From RGIG3178 sp963674495 (GTDB lineage: Bacteria > Bacillota > Clostridia > Christensenellales > QAND01), in contig CAXXLG010000001.1 of NCBI GenBank assembly GCA_963674495.2, positions 868,001-932,000 on the forward strand: DNA of 64,000 bases. Direction: 5' to 3'. Below are positions 56,564 through 64,000 of the stretch, piece by piece. The notes under the pieces are model-generated. The model saw only the letters and a list, made by a program, of their open reading frames with translations, made no database searches and was not told the DNA's origin. Within the stretch, counting starts at the first letter, position 1. Each line of letters starts with the position of its first letter. The translations under genes and the position numbers were made by a program.

Positions 56564-57355
56564 TTATCCTCTGTCGACGGGCAACCACTCGTTGACCATC
56601 TTATAGCCTTCGCTGTCCCAGAACGCCCATTCATGCCCCAGGCCCTCCTGCTCAAAATACGTATGATCGATCTCCTTATCCGACAGATACTGATGGAACG
56701 CGCGGTTGCGTTCGAGCAAATAATCGGCAGTGCCGCATGATACGTATAGCTTTGGCATGTCCACACCGCTGGCGAGGTTGGTCTCGATGGTATGGCGGAT
56801 ATCGTGCGGTGTATGGCGCAGGTCGTCGCTTTCCCGGGTACCGAAAATGGCATATTGTTCATCGTTGAGCTTCTTCCCTGGTTCCGCCAATGTGACCGCG
56901 CCTGACAGGCTGGCCGCCGCCGCATAGCGATCGGGGTTTGACAGTCCAATTTTCAACGCCCCGTAACCGCCCATGGATAATCCTACGATAAACCTGTCCT
57001 CTCTTTTGGAGGAAGCGCGAAACGTCGTTTCGATGAAGTTGGGCAACTCCTTGCTCATATACGTAAAATAGTTGTATCCGTATGCCATGTCGGTATAGTA
57101 GAAATTGCGCATACTGGTCACCACGCAGATCATGTTGTAGCTGCTGTGATGCAGATACCGTTCCATATTACTGCGTCTCAACCACGCGGTGTGATTGTCC
57201 GAGTGCCCGTGCAACAGGTAGAGCACCGGCAGGTTCTCGGTGTCGGGTCTCCCCAGTTTTGCAAGGCCGATATCCTTAGGTTCAGGCAAAAAAACGTTGA
57301 TCGATTGATCAAATCCCAGCGCTTGAGAGTGAAACGTCATTTCCATCAATGCCAT
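56564..57355 (-). CDS. Alpha/beta-hydrolase esterase, copy 1
   Basis: 263 residues. I prefer the ATG at 57355 because GGAGG stands 7 bases before it; an ATG two codons earlier touches that site. LLHGHSDN, GLSMGGYGALK and GLGHEWAFWD give the Ser and His of the triad. Same family and operon as the next gene, 11 bases apart. Confidence 0.87.
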   Translation of the reverse strand: MALMEMTFHSQALGFDQSINVFLPEPKDIGLAKLGRPDTENLPVLYLLHGHSDNHTAWLRRSNMERYLHHSSYNMICVVTSMRNFYYTDMAYGYNYFTYMSKELPNFIETTFRASSKREDRFIVGLSMGGYGALKIGLSNPDRYAAAASLSGAVTLAEPGKKLNDEQYAIFGTRESDDLRHTPHDIRHTIETNLASGVDMPKLYVSCGTADYLLERNRAFHQYLSDKEIDHTYFEQEGLGHEWAFWDSEGYKMVNEWLPVDRG

Positions 57356-57483
57356 ATCCATTCCTCCTCCATGTATTGGTATTTCGTTTTATAAACAACC
57401 GAAAGACCGGCAATTCCAAGCACAATCCCAAAAACGAATGAACGGAACTGCCGCCCAACAACAATGGATATTATACCATAATC

Positions 57484-58905
57484 TTAGTGTTTTGACCGGG
57501 TGAAAATAGCCCGGCTATACTTTTTTGTCAGATCCAGCACTACGCCGGACAAACACAGCAGGGCGATGAGATTGGGGACGGCCATCAGGCCGTTGAGCGC
57601 GTCTGATATATCCCATGCCATATCCAATTGCATCACAGCGCCTATCGGTATGGCGACAAGAAACGCCGCCAGAAAAAGACGGACGCTGCGCGGGCCCAAA
57701 AGATATACAATACAGCGTTGCCCGTACAGTGCCCAGCTGAGCAGCGAAGAGAACGCGAACAATACTATGCAAATCGAAATGAATAGACGGCCGAAGCCGC
57801 CCATTGCCGTTTCAAACGCTGCGATGGGCATCGGTGCGCCCGCCATCAGCGCCGATGCGGAGGTACCGCCGAAAACACCCGAACTAAGAATGACCAGAGC
57901 GGTCAGCGTGCAGACAACAAACGTATCCACAAATACCTCTAAGATACCGTACATTCCCTGTCTCACCGGATTTTGCACATCTGCGCATGCATGGGCGATG
58001 GGCGACGACCCAATCCCCGCTTCGTTGGAAAACACGCCGCGTGCCACACCATAACGCGCCGATTGCTTGATGGTATATCCCATCAATCCACCCGCCGCAG
58101 CCCTAAGGCGGAATGCGCCGGAAATAATATCTGCAAATGCAGCAGCGAGTTTGTCCGCATTGGCCATCAGCACAAAAAGCGCGCCCAAGATATACAGTAC
58201 GCTCATGACAGGCACCATCATGGTCGTCGCTCTCCCGATGCACTTCAGACCGCCCATGAGCACAAGACCGGCCAGGCACATGGCCGCGATTCCGGTAATT
58301 GGCCTGAGAATCAGTTGCGCACCCGCGTCAGATGACGTTAATCCGAGCGCTTCCATGCTGTCCTGTACAGCGGCGGCAATCGAATTGACCTGCGCGATAT
58401 TGCCGATGCCAAATGCCGCCAATACACCGAAAAATGCAAACAATGCCGCCAACGACGACCATCGTTTGCCCAATCCGTTTTTGATGTAATACATCGGACC
58501 GCCCATCCATTCGCCAGCTGCGTTGCGTTCTCTGTACCTGAGCGCCAAGACGACCTCTGCATACTTGGTCATCATGCCGAAAAAGGCGGATGCCCACATC
58601 CAAAATACCGCGCCGGGGCCACCGGAGGCTATGGCGGTGGCCACGCCCACCACATTGCCCGTGCCAACCGTGCCTGCAAGCGCCGTGGACAACGCCGCAA
58701 AAGACGTGATTGTGCCTTCTTTTGCCTTTTTGCGGCGAAGCATCTGCCCCAGTGTGTTTTTAACGACGTGTCCGAAGTGCCTGATTTGAAAAAAACCCGT
58801 TCCAAATGTGAACCATACGCCCGTTCCGACAAGCAGCATCAGCATAATAGGCCCCCATACGAACCGGTTGACGGCGTTTATAACCGGCAATAAATGAGCA
58901 GACAT
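57484..58905 (-). CDS. AGCS alanine/glycine:cation symporter
   Basis: 473 residues from the ATG at 58905. About eleven membrane helices; family signatures GTGNVVGVATAIASGGPGAVFWMW and SNEAGIGSSPIAHA-type NEAG motif are present (the second as FSNEAGIGSSP). Imports alanine or glycine with Na+ or H+. Stands between the esterases and the CAP gene; its own promoter lies in the gap at 58906-59020. Confidence 0.93.
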   Translation of the reverse strand: MSAHLLPVINAVNRFVWGPIMLMLLVGTGVWFTFGTGFFQIRHFGHVVKNTLGQMLRRKKAKEGTITSFAALSTALAGTVGTGNVVGVATAIASGGPGAVFWMWASAFFGMMTKYAEVVLALRYRERNAAGEWMGGPMYYIKNGLGKRWSSLAALFAFFGVLAAFGIGNIAQVNSIAAAVQDSMEALGLTSSDAGAQLILRPITGIAAMCLAGLVLMGGLKCIGRATTMMVPVMSVLYILGALFVLMANADKLAAAFADIISGAFRLRAAAGGLMGYTIKQSARYGVARGVFSNEAGIGSSPIAHACADVQNPVRQGMYGILEVFVDTFVVCTLTALVILSSGVFGGTSASALMAGAPMPIAAFETAMGGFGRLFISICIVLFAFSSLLSWALYGQRCIVYLLGPRSVRLFLAAFLVAIPIGAVMQLDMAWDISDALNGLMAVPNLIALLCLSGVVLDLTKKYSRAIFTRSKH

Positions 58906-59027
58906 TTCATCAACACCCCCAATGACAGGATCGCCAATCCAAACGGCGCCCGATCGTACAACTACATGTGTAACTTCCATTCACATCGAATTCACAGAAC
59001 ATGGATGCCTGTATGAAACGCAGATAT

Positions 59028-59056
59028 AAAAAAACGGGAGAACCCCCCCGTTTTTC
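59028..59056 (-). terminator. Terminator after the LysM-CAP gene
   Basis: AAAAACGGG and CCCGTTTTT arms with an 8-base loop; T-rich run on the minus strand. Confidence 0.75.
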
Positions 59057-59082
59057 TCGCTCCCCCACGATGCGCATGCGCG

Positions 59083-59700
59083 CTATCGTCCGATGAACAT
59101 CTGTGTCCAATAATGACCGTCCGCCACATACCCGACGCCAATCCCGGTGAAGGATGCATTGAGCATGTTGGCTTTGTGTCCGGGCGAATTCCACCACGCA
59201 TCGACGACCTGTTGAGGCGTCCGCTGGCCGTATGCGATGTTTTCTCCCGCCGATCGGTAACTGATACCGAAATTTTTGATCATATCAAACGGGCTTCCGT
59301 ATGTCGGGCTTGTATGGGAAAAATACTTCAAGTCGTGCATATCCTGAGATTTAAAGCGGGCAACCCTCGACAGTTCCCAATTGGATTTCAAGGGGCTCAA
59401 TCCGTTCTCGGCCCTTTTTTGATTGGTCAGTTGGATGACCTGTTCCTCATAGGAAAGGACGCTTTGATCAAGGGATGGGATTGTCAAAACCTGATTGGGA
59501 TAGATCAAATCCGGGTTTTTAACCTGCGGATTGGCATCGATGATCTCCTTGACTCCAACCTGGAATTTAACGGCGATTCTCCAAATACTGTCGCCCTTTA
59601 CAACCGTATAGGGTGTCGCCGCAAAAGCGGCTTCAAAGCCCACCAGGCACGATAACAGTACGATGAATGCGATACATATCCTCTTCATGGCTTTTTTCAT
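59083..59700 (-). CDS. Secreted LysM-CAP domain protein (YkwD type)
   Basis: 205 residues. Signal peptide about 1-28 (hydrophobic core, cut after FAA), one LysM repeat at about 30-75 (YTVVKGDSIWRIAVKFQV...NPDLIYPNQVLTIP), and a CAP/SCP domain at about 85-205 with HTSPTYGSPFDMI, AGENIAYG and NSPGHKANML. LysM holds it at peptidoglycan; the enzymatic role of bacterial CAP domains is open. Similar proteins are spore-coat or sporulation linked in Clostridia. Confidence 0.92.
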   Translation of the reverse strand: MKKAMKRICIAFIVLLSCLVGFEAAFAATPYTVVKGDSIWRIAVKFQVGVKEIIDANPQVKNPDLIYPNQVLTIPSLDQSVLSYEEQVIQLTNQKRAENGLSPLKSNWELSRVARFKSQDMHDLKYFSHTSPTYGSPFDMIKNFGISYRSAGENIAYGQRTPQQVVDAWWNSPGHKANMLNASFTGIGVGYVADGHYWTQMFIGR

Positions 59701-59790
59701 GGTTACACGCTCCGTCGGCTTTGTGATATGATTCGCCCTTGCGTTGATGTTTCATTCTATGCAGGATGTTTGCACATACATGCAAAGAAG

Positions 59791-59821
59791 AAAATGGCGG
59801 ACCATCGATCCGCCATTTTTC
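59791..59821 (-). terminator. Terminator after the PTS IIC-IID gene
   Basis: AAAATGGCGGA and TCCGCCATTTT pair with a 7-9 base loop; extra T at both sides so it can act on both strands. Confidence 0.8.
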
Positions 59822-59845
59822 AGGTACTCCTGCCCACACTATGGT

Positions 59846-61498
59846 TTATACACCCGTTTGATATGGACCAAAGAGCAGACCTCCGTTGCCAATGATGCCA
59901 ACGGAGCCCAGAACAAGGCCGATGCACAATAGCAACAGTGTCGCCTTCATCATGGTATTGCCCTTTTGCAAAAAACGATACACCCCCAACACCGATATCA
60001 ACGTCAACAATCCCGGCGCAACTTGATCGAGTATATCCTTTTGTACCATCATCGGTGTGCCCGATGTCGGAATATACACCGGCGTTGATACCTTTATCAT
60101 GGAAGCGGATAAACCGCCCATCATGAACATGCCCAATACCGATGCGCACATGATGAACGTGTTTATGTTCTTATTATCCAAGATGGTGGACGCCGCACGC
60201 GTTCCCAGGCGATAACCGGTGCGGCAAAAGAAATTGCCTTCCGCCGTTACAATGCCCAACAGCAGTGCAAACTGCAGGATGCCACCGAGCGCACTGCCCG
60301 CATCGGCCAGTGGCAGCACCAGAATGGTAATGAGCGGAAACAACGTCGACCAGTCCACCGTATCGCCGATGCCCGCAAACGGTCCCATTAGACCAGATTT
60401 GATGCCGATGATGGCAGCCGCATCAATGGGCGCGCCCAATGCGCGCTGTTCCTCCATGGCAAGCACCATTCCGTGGATCACGCTGCCCCATATGCCCTGC
60501 GTATTGAAGAACATTAGATGCCTTGTTAGTGCGGCGGTGTATTCGTCAAAATCATGTCCGTACAGCTTCTTCAATACGGGCAGGAATGCATAACAGAAAC
60601 TGATGGATTGCAGCCGGGCAAAACTATTGCTCATTTCTGCGCACAACTGCCATCTTCGAAACAAACGGTTTACATCCTTTATGGTAAGCATGTGTTTCGT
60701 ATGATCCTCGTCCATGTCTGCAATGCCCCGCTCTGCCTTTTCGAACTGCGTGTCTCTTTCCTTTTTGGTTGCGTCCATGATCAGGTAGTACAAAAAGGTG
60801 AAAAACAGGCCGATCAACGCCAAAAACATACCTCCTATGCCAGTGTATTGCACCAAAAAAAACCCGCCCAGAAAAAACGGCATCAGATTTCGTCTGCCGA
60901 TTACGCGGATGGTCATCGCAAATCCAAGCGACGGCAATATACCGCCAGCGGCGCTCAACGCGTTGGTGATCCATTGTGGCAGAGCATTCATCATATCGCC
61001 GATCACCTCGACGCCCAGCGCCATGGCGATGCTCATCGGCAACCAATAGATCACAATCTTCGAGAGTACGCAGAACCATGTGGCATAGAATGCAATCGCC
61101 CGGTCGTTTCCAACCAGCGCTGCCTGGTCGGCTTTCTGCGCCGGATACGCAAACCAGATACGGCGTATGGTGTGTAGCTGAGCCGCCATCAACGAGACGG
61201 GAATGGCAACGGTCAGCGCTTGGTCGATGGCCAAACCTCCGGCCATGGTAATTGCGCATCCTGCGATGGTACCTGCATTGGGGTCCCAAACCACCGTGCC
61301 GCCTGCGCCGGTGAATACGATGAACATCGGTTGAATCATTGCGCTGATCATAATAGCCGTTTTCAAATCACCCAAAATCAGCCCCATAAAGATGCCCACG
61401 ACCAACGGTCTGCCCCAGGAAGCCCCGTAGATAAGCGATATATTGGCAAACCAATAATACCCACCCATCAGAACAGCCTGAAAAAGCGAAATTTCCAT
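59846..61498 (-). CDS. Fused mannose-family PTS permease, IIC-IID
   Basis: 550 residues. Residues 1-245 are EIIC of the mannose (AgaC/ManY) family (GIFMGLILGDLKTAI, GAGGTVVWDPNAGTIAG). A charged linker (245-270) leads to EIID from 271 (LTIKDVNRLF, LPVLKKLYG, RHLMFFNTQG, SGLMGPFAGIGDTVDW), with C-terminal membrane helices. The two subunits are usually separate proteins. No EIIA, EIIB, HPr or EI gene is in the window. The neighbours suggest amino sugars as cargo, which is a guess. AGGAGG lies before the ATG. Confidence 0.88.
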   Translation of the reverse strand: MEISLFQAVLMGGYYWFANISLIYGASWGRPLVVGIFMGLILGDLKTAIMISAMIQPMFIVFTGAGGTVVWDPNAGTIAGCAITMAGGLAIDQALTVAIPVSLMAAQLHTIRRIWFAYPAQKADQAALVGNDRAIAFYATWFCVLSKIVIYWLPMSIAMALGVEVIGDMMNALPQWITNALSAAGGILPSLGFAMTIRVIGRRNLMPFFLGGFFLVQYTGIGGMFLALIGLFFTFLYYLIMDATKKERDTQFEKAERGIADMDEDHTKHMLTIKDVNRLFRRWQLCAEMSNSFARLQSISFCYAFLPVLKKLYGHDFDEYTAALTRHLMFFNTQGIWGSVIHGMVLAMEEQRALGAPIDAAAIIGIKSGLMGPFAGIGDTVDWSTLFPLITILVLPLADAGSALGGILQFALLLGIVTAEGNFFCRTGYRLGTRAASTILDNKNINTFIMCASVLGMFMMGGLSASMIKVSTPVYIPTSGTPMMVQKDILDQVAPGLLTLISVLGVYRFLQKGNTMMKATLLLLCIGLVLGSVGIIGNGGLLFGPYQTGV

Positions 61499-61614
61499 TC
61501 CAGTTCCTCCTCAAACTATAATATTTTAGCGAAGATGCCTTCGCATTGACAACTATTTTAATGCGCCCTAACCGTGCATTGGTAAATCTAACAGTATATC
61601 GGATACAATACGAA

Positions 61615-61620
61615 ATTATA
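61615..61620 (-). promoter_or_regulatory. Extended -10 promoter of the PTS gene
   Basis: Minus strand TGTTATAAT: a consensus TATAAT (61620-61615) with the TGn extension. No good -35. Confidence 0.45.
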
Positions 61621-61794
61621 ACAGCTTATATTGGGCATGTGATATTACATGAATACGTTATCATATTCAACCATAGATGACAATTTTTTTCGTGAACAGG
61701 CAATTAAATATATAATTTTATGGCTTTAACAATAATACATGACCATTAAACGCCATGGCCATTGAGAGACAAACCATGCGTATCGATAATAAAT

Positions 61795-61822
61795 GAAAAG
61801 GCGGCCTCATGCCGCCCTGCCA
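61795..61822 (-). terminator. Terminator after the NagZ-like gene
   Basis: Minus strand GGCGGC - ATGAG - GCCGCC stem followed by TTTTC. Confidence 0.75.
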
Positions 61823-62992
61823 TCATTCCATATCCGCAATTGTTTGTTTTGCCAAAAGGATGCGGTAGACGCTTTGTTCGCACCGATCTCGTGTTATCCG
61901 GCCGTTTTGCAGCGCTTCGTACAACGCATCCAGCACCGCTTCCTGCTTGTTGATATACCGACCGATCAGGACAAGATCCCCGCCCGCTTCCACAAACCGA
62001 ACCGCTGCTTCACCAGTTCCGACATAGTTTGAGATGGCGCTCATGCGCATGTCGTCGGACATGATGATACCTGAAAACCCCATGTCATCGCGCAATATGT
62101 CGGTAATGACAACGGACGATATTGATGTAATCGTGTCGTCAAAGTTCGGATAGGACATGTGGCCGACCAGCATACCGTCCAGCCCCACATCAATAGCAGA
62201 TTGGAACGGCAATCGTTCGTATTGCTCCCATCTATCCCGCGCCGTATAGAGTACGGGCAGGGCATCGTGGGAATCCACGGAAGTGTTGCCGTGCCCGGGA
62301 AAGTGCTTTCCAAAAGACAGCACGCCGCCGTCGTGCAAACCCATAACCGCCGCGGATACCAATTCGCCGGTCAGATCCGCGTCGCTTGAGAACATACGGC
62401 GATCCTCGTTTAAAAACGTACCCGCCATCGTTTTTGCGATATCCATCACCGGTGCAAGATCCACCGTTATGCCGCAACCGCGCAAACCTTCGCCGATGCG
62501 TTTGAACTGTTCATACGCCAGATCCGTATCACCGCTTTTACCCAAAAGATAGGCGGACTTGGTGGACGGTGACCAGTGAAAACGCGTGACCAGGCCGCCT
62601 TCAACATCCGTAGCAATGAGCATGGGCAACTCGGGCAGTGGATTGTATTCCACGATGCGCTCCACCAGTGCTTGGGTTTGTGCAAAGGTTTCGATATTCC
62701 AGCCGAACAGTATGATGCTGCCCACCTTGTAATCGACCATCAGGCGGACTACATCGCCTGATGGCGATTGGGCTCCATCGAATCCTACCATCACCATCTG
62801 ACCGATCAGTTCCCTGTCACTCAGTCCTTTCACCATATAGCGGATTGGATCCGGCGCCGGCGTTGACGTAACGATGGGTGTCATGGTCACCATTGACTCC
62901 GGTGTTTGTCTTTGTTGCATGGATACGGTTTTACAGGACACGAGCATTAACAAAGAAACCAGCCAGACGGCACACCATTGTACTTTGCGCAT
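61823..62992 (-). CDS. NagZ-like glycoside hydrolase family 3 lipoprotein
   Basis: 389 residues from the ATG at 62992 (GGGAGG). Lipobox LVSC at about residue 20, then the GH3 barrel with KHFPGHGNTSVDSHDALP, the conserved His-containing loop of beta-N-acetylhexosaminidases, and a catalytic Asp in IIMSDDMRM. Likely cuts GlcNAc-anhydroMurNAc or GlcNAc-MurNAc links outside the cell, giving amino sugars. The local set of PTS, NagB-like and nagA remains fits a recycling theme. Confidence 0.92.
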   Translation of the reverse strand: MRKVQWCAVWLVSLLMLVSCKTVSMQQRQTPESMVTMTPIVTSTPAPDPIRYMVKGLSDRELIGQMVMVGFDGAQSPSGDVVRLMVDYKVGSIILFGWNIETFAQTQALVERIVEYNPLPELPMLIATDVEGGLVTRFHWSPSTKSAYLLGKSGDTDLAYEQFKRIGEGLRGCGITVDLAPVMDIAKTMAGTFLNEDRRMFSSDADLTGELVSAAVMGLHDGGVLSFGKHFPGHGNTSVDSHDALPVLYTARDRWEQYERLPFQSAIDVGLDGMLVGHMSYPNFDDTITSISSVVITDILRDDMGFSGIIMSDDMRMSAISNYVGTGEAAVRFVEAGGDLVLIGRYINKQEAVLDALYEALQNGRITRDRCEQSVYRILLAKQTIADME

Positions 62993-63032
62993 GGAACCTC
63001 CCTTGGTAGACATTGGATTTTATATATGCTGT

Positions 63033-63061
63033 AGTATATCATGGACAAAATACCATTGCAA
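63033..63061 (-). promoter_or_regulatory. Promoter of the NagZ-like gene
   Basis: Minus strand TTGCAA (63061-63056), 17-base spacer, TATACT (63038-63033). Confidence 0.75.
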
Positions 63062-63098
63062 AGCGTTGAAAATGCTGGTAACGCCTGTTCTTTCATGG

Positions 63099-63104
63099 TA
63101 GAAT
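63099..63104 (+). promoter_or_regulatory. Extended -10 promoter of the DUF5685 gene
   Basis: TGGTAGAAT, with TAGAAT at 63099-63104, 18 bases before the DUF5685 start codon; it would give a very short leader. Confidence 0.4.
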
Positions 63105-63122
63105 ACACTCTGGAGGTACCGT

Positions 63123-63968
63123 ATGTTTGGATATGTCTGCCCCGTAGACAGCATGCTCGACGAGGCGGCTCAAACCGCGTTTCGCGCTTCCTATTGCGGT
63201 GTGTGCCGGTGCATGGGTATGATGTCGCGCTTTGCGTTATCCTACGAATGTGCCTTCCTTGCACTAATGTACGACGGGCTGACAACGATGCCATCCTACC
63301 AATGCCGTGCATGCCGTGGATTTCCGCTACGCCGCAAGACCATGGCGGTGGGCACCAACCAACGCTACGCGGCCGATGTCAACGCCCTGTTGGCGTATTA
63401 TAAATTACGCGACGACGTGCGTGACGACGGCGGCATAAAAAGCCGCTCACTATGTTTGCTACTCAAACCGGCTATGCGCAGGGCACAAAGGCATCTTCCG
63501 AAAGTGGCATCGCACATCAGGGAGCAAATGGATTTCTTGTACGAACTGGAAAACGCAAAAAGCACCGACATCGAAGCGTTAAGCCATGCGTTTGGCCTGC
63601 TTTTGCAAGGCGTAGGTGCGCCGGGATTCGACCGCGACGGTGCACTGGGCCAGTTTTTTTACGATCTTGGGCGTTGGATTTACACAGTGGATGCTCTTTT
63701 GGACTATGAGTCGGACAAAAAGGCAAGCCGTTTCAATGCCCTGTCGGGATATGCGAATCTTGCCGAATCGCGCAAAGCCGTTTCCTTCTCGTTGTGGCAT
63801 ACGCTCAGTCAGATGGAATTGTCCCTGCAGGCACTCAATCCAGCGGAGCCGGCGTTGTCGGTCTGCAAACATATTTTGTACGATGTATTGCCAGCGCACA
63901 CATTGCGTGCGCTTGGTCAAGGCGAAGGAGGTCGGGACTCTGAATCCCTATCAGGTACTGGGCGTTAG
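63123..63968 (+). CDS. DUF5685 family protein
   Basis: 281 residues. Cys-rich N-terminus (Cys 6, 25, 28, 30, 43, 61, 64; CGVCRCMG and CRAC) that may bind a metal, followed by a mainly helical body. Known as a clostridial family next to a J-domain protein; function unknown. GGAGG precedes the ATG. The stop lies inside the next gene. Confidence 0.8.
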   Translation: MFGYVCPVDSMLDEAAQTAFRASYCGVCRCMGMMSRFALSYECAFLALMYDGLTTMPSYQCRACRGFPLRRKTMAVGTNQRYAADVNALLAYYKLRDDVRDDGGIKSRSLCLLLKPAMRRAQRHLPKVASHIREQMDFLYELENAKSTDIEALSHAFGLLLQGVGAPGFDRDGALGQFFYDLGRWIYTVDALLDYESDKKASRFNALSGYANLAESRKAVSFSLWHTLSQMELSLQALNPAEPALSVCKHILYDVLPAHTLRALGQGEGGRDSESLSGTGR

Positions 63969-64000
63969 CCCCGGAGCAAGCGAAGATGAGATCAAACACG
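63940..64000 (+). CDS. J-domain protein, 5' end only (probable CTG start)
   Basis: Twenty codons before the window edge read LNPYQVLGVSPGASEDEIKH, the first helix and turn of a DnaJ J-domain. GGAGG at 63927-63931 lies 8 bases before a CTG at 63940, which I take as the start; TTG at 63913 is in frame but has no ribosome site. Overlaps DUF5685 by 29 bases, so translation may be coupled. Confidence 0.6.
   Translation, partial: MNPYQVLGVSPGASEDEIKH

Larger units (their letters stand above)
61499..61822. other. AT-rich region upstream of the PTS gene
   Basis: About 320 bases; contains the probable PTS promoter and the terminator of the NagZ-like gene (both entered). No coding frame is convincing. 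Confidence 0.5.

Noticed and set aside
1..64000. CRISPR array or defence island
   Set aside because: No spaced direct repeats, Cas, restriction or toxin-antitoxin genes were seen.
1..64000. Insertion sequence or prophage
   Set aside because: No transposase, integrase or terminal repeats with target duplications; the isolated gene at 46068 alone is not enough.

Overview
The window reads as a chromosome segment of a Gram-positive bacterium of the class Clostridia (Firmicutes). The support is family content: DivIVA, SepF, RemA, YerC, YicC, RsgA, a PASTA-type Ser/Thr kinase with its PP2C phosphatase, PyrR, a T-box, Shine-Dalgarno sites close to GGAGG, many TTG and GTG starts, and sigma-A-type promoters often with a TGn extension. 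I see no rRNA, tRNA, CRISPR array, transposase, integrase or phage module. Most genes lie on the minus strand in long overlapping operons. I cannot place the organism below class.

Layout. 1-2.6 kb: a partial thioredoxin, a Crp/Fnr regulator with a dyad over its promoter, and an amidoligase-like gene with a broken paralogue. 2.8-7.7 kb: MurJ, a radical SAM/SPASM protein, a tautomerase, and an archaeal/eukaryotic-type prolyl-tRNA synthetase behind a T-box. 7.9-10.3 kb: two vitamin-uptake units driven back to back, a cobalamin riboswitch with an ECF S-component and a DUF4430 protein leftward, and a TPP riboswitch with ThiT rightward. 10.6-16.7 kb: the pyrimidine operon pyrR-B-C-F-K-D-E. 16.7-22 kb: rluD, lspA, divIVA, sepF, yggS and an HlyD-like protein (division and envelope). 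22-25.5 kb: 6-phosphogluconate dehydrogenase, an MFS carrier and a frameshifted GDPD. 25.5-39.2 kb: yicC-remA-gmk-rpoZ-coaBC, then priA-def-fmt-rsmB-rlmN-prpC-prkC-rsgA-rpe-thiN.

39.3-53 kb: a doubly frameshifted AIR-synthase-like gene, ligA (frameshifted), pcrA, yerC, a tandem-OB single-strand binding protein, an isolated plus-strand beta-rich protein, a type IIA topoisomerase pair, and two envelope proteins. 53.6-64 kb: a truncated nagA, two tandem divergent NagB-like proteins, two tandem esterases, an AGCS alanine symporter, a LysM-CAP secreted protein, a fused mannose-family PTS IIC-IID, a NagZ-like lipoprotein, a DUF5685 protein and the start of a J-domain gene.

Points that stand out: the divergent riboswitch pair; the NagB-like twins, which lack key deaminase residues and sit behind half a nagA; the IIC-IID fusion without IIA/IIB nearby; the amidoligase-like pair; and five one- or two-base frameshifts in four genes, two of them normally essential (ligA, priA), which look more like consensus errors than decay. 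I found no clearly new multi-gene system. The best candidates for new biology are the NagB-like pair and the amidoligase-like gene.
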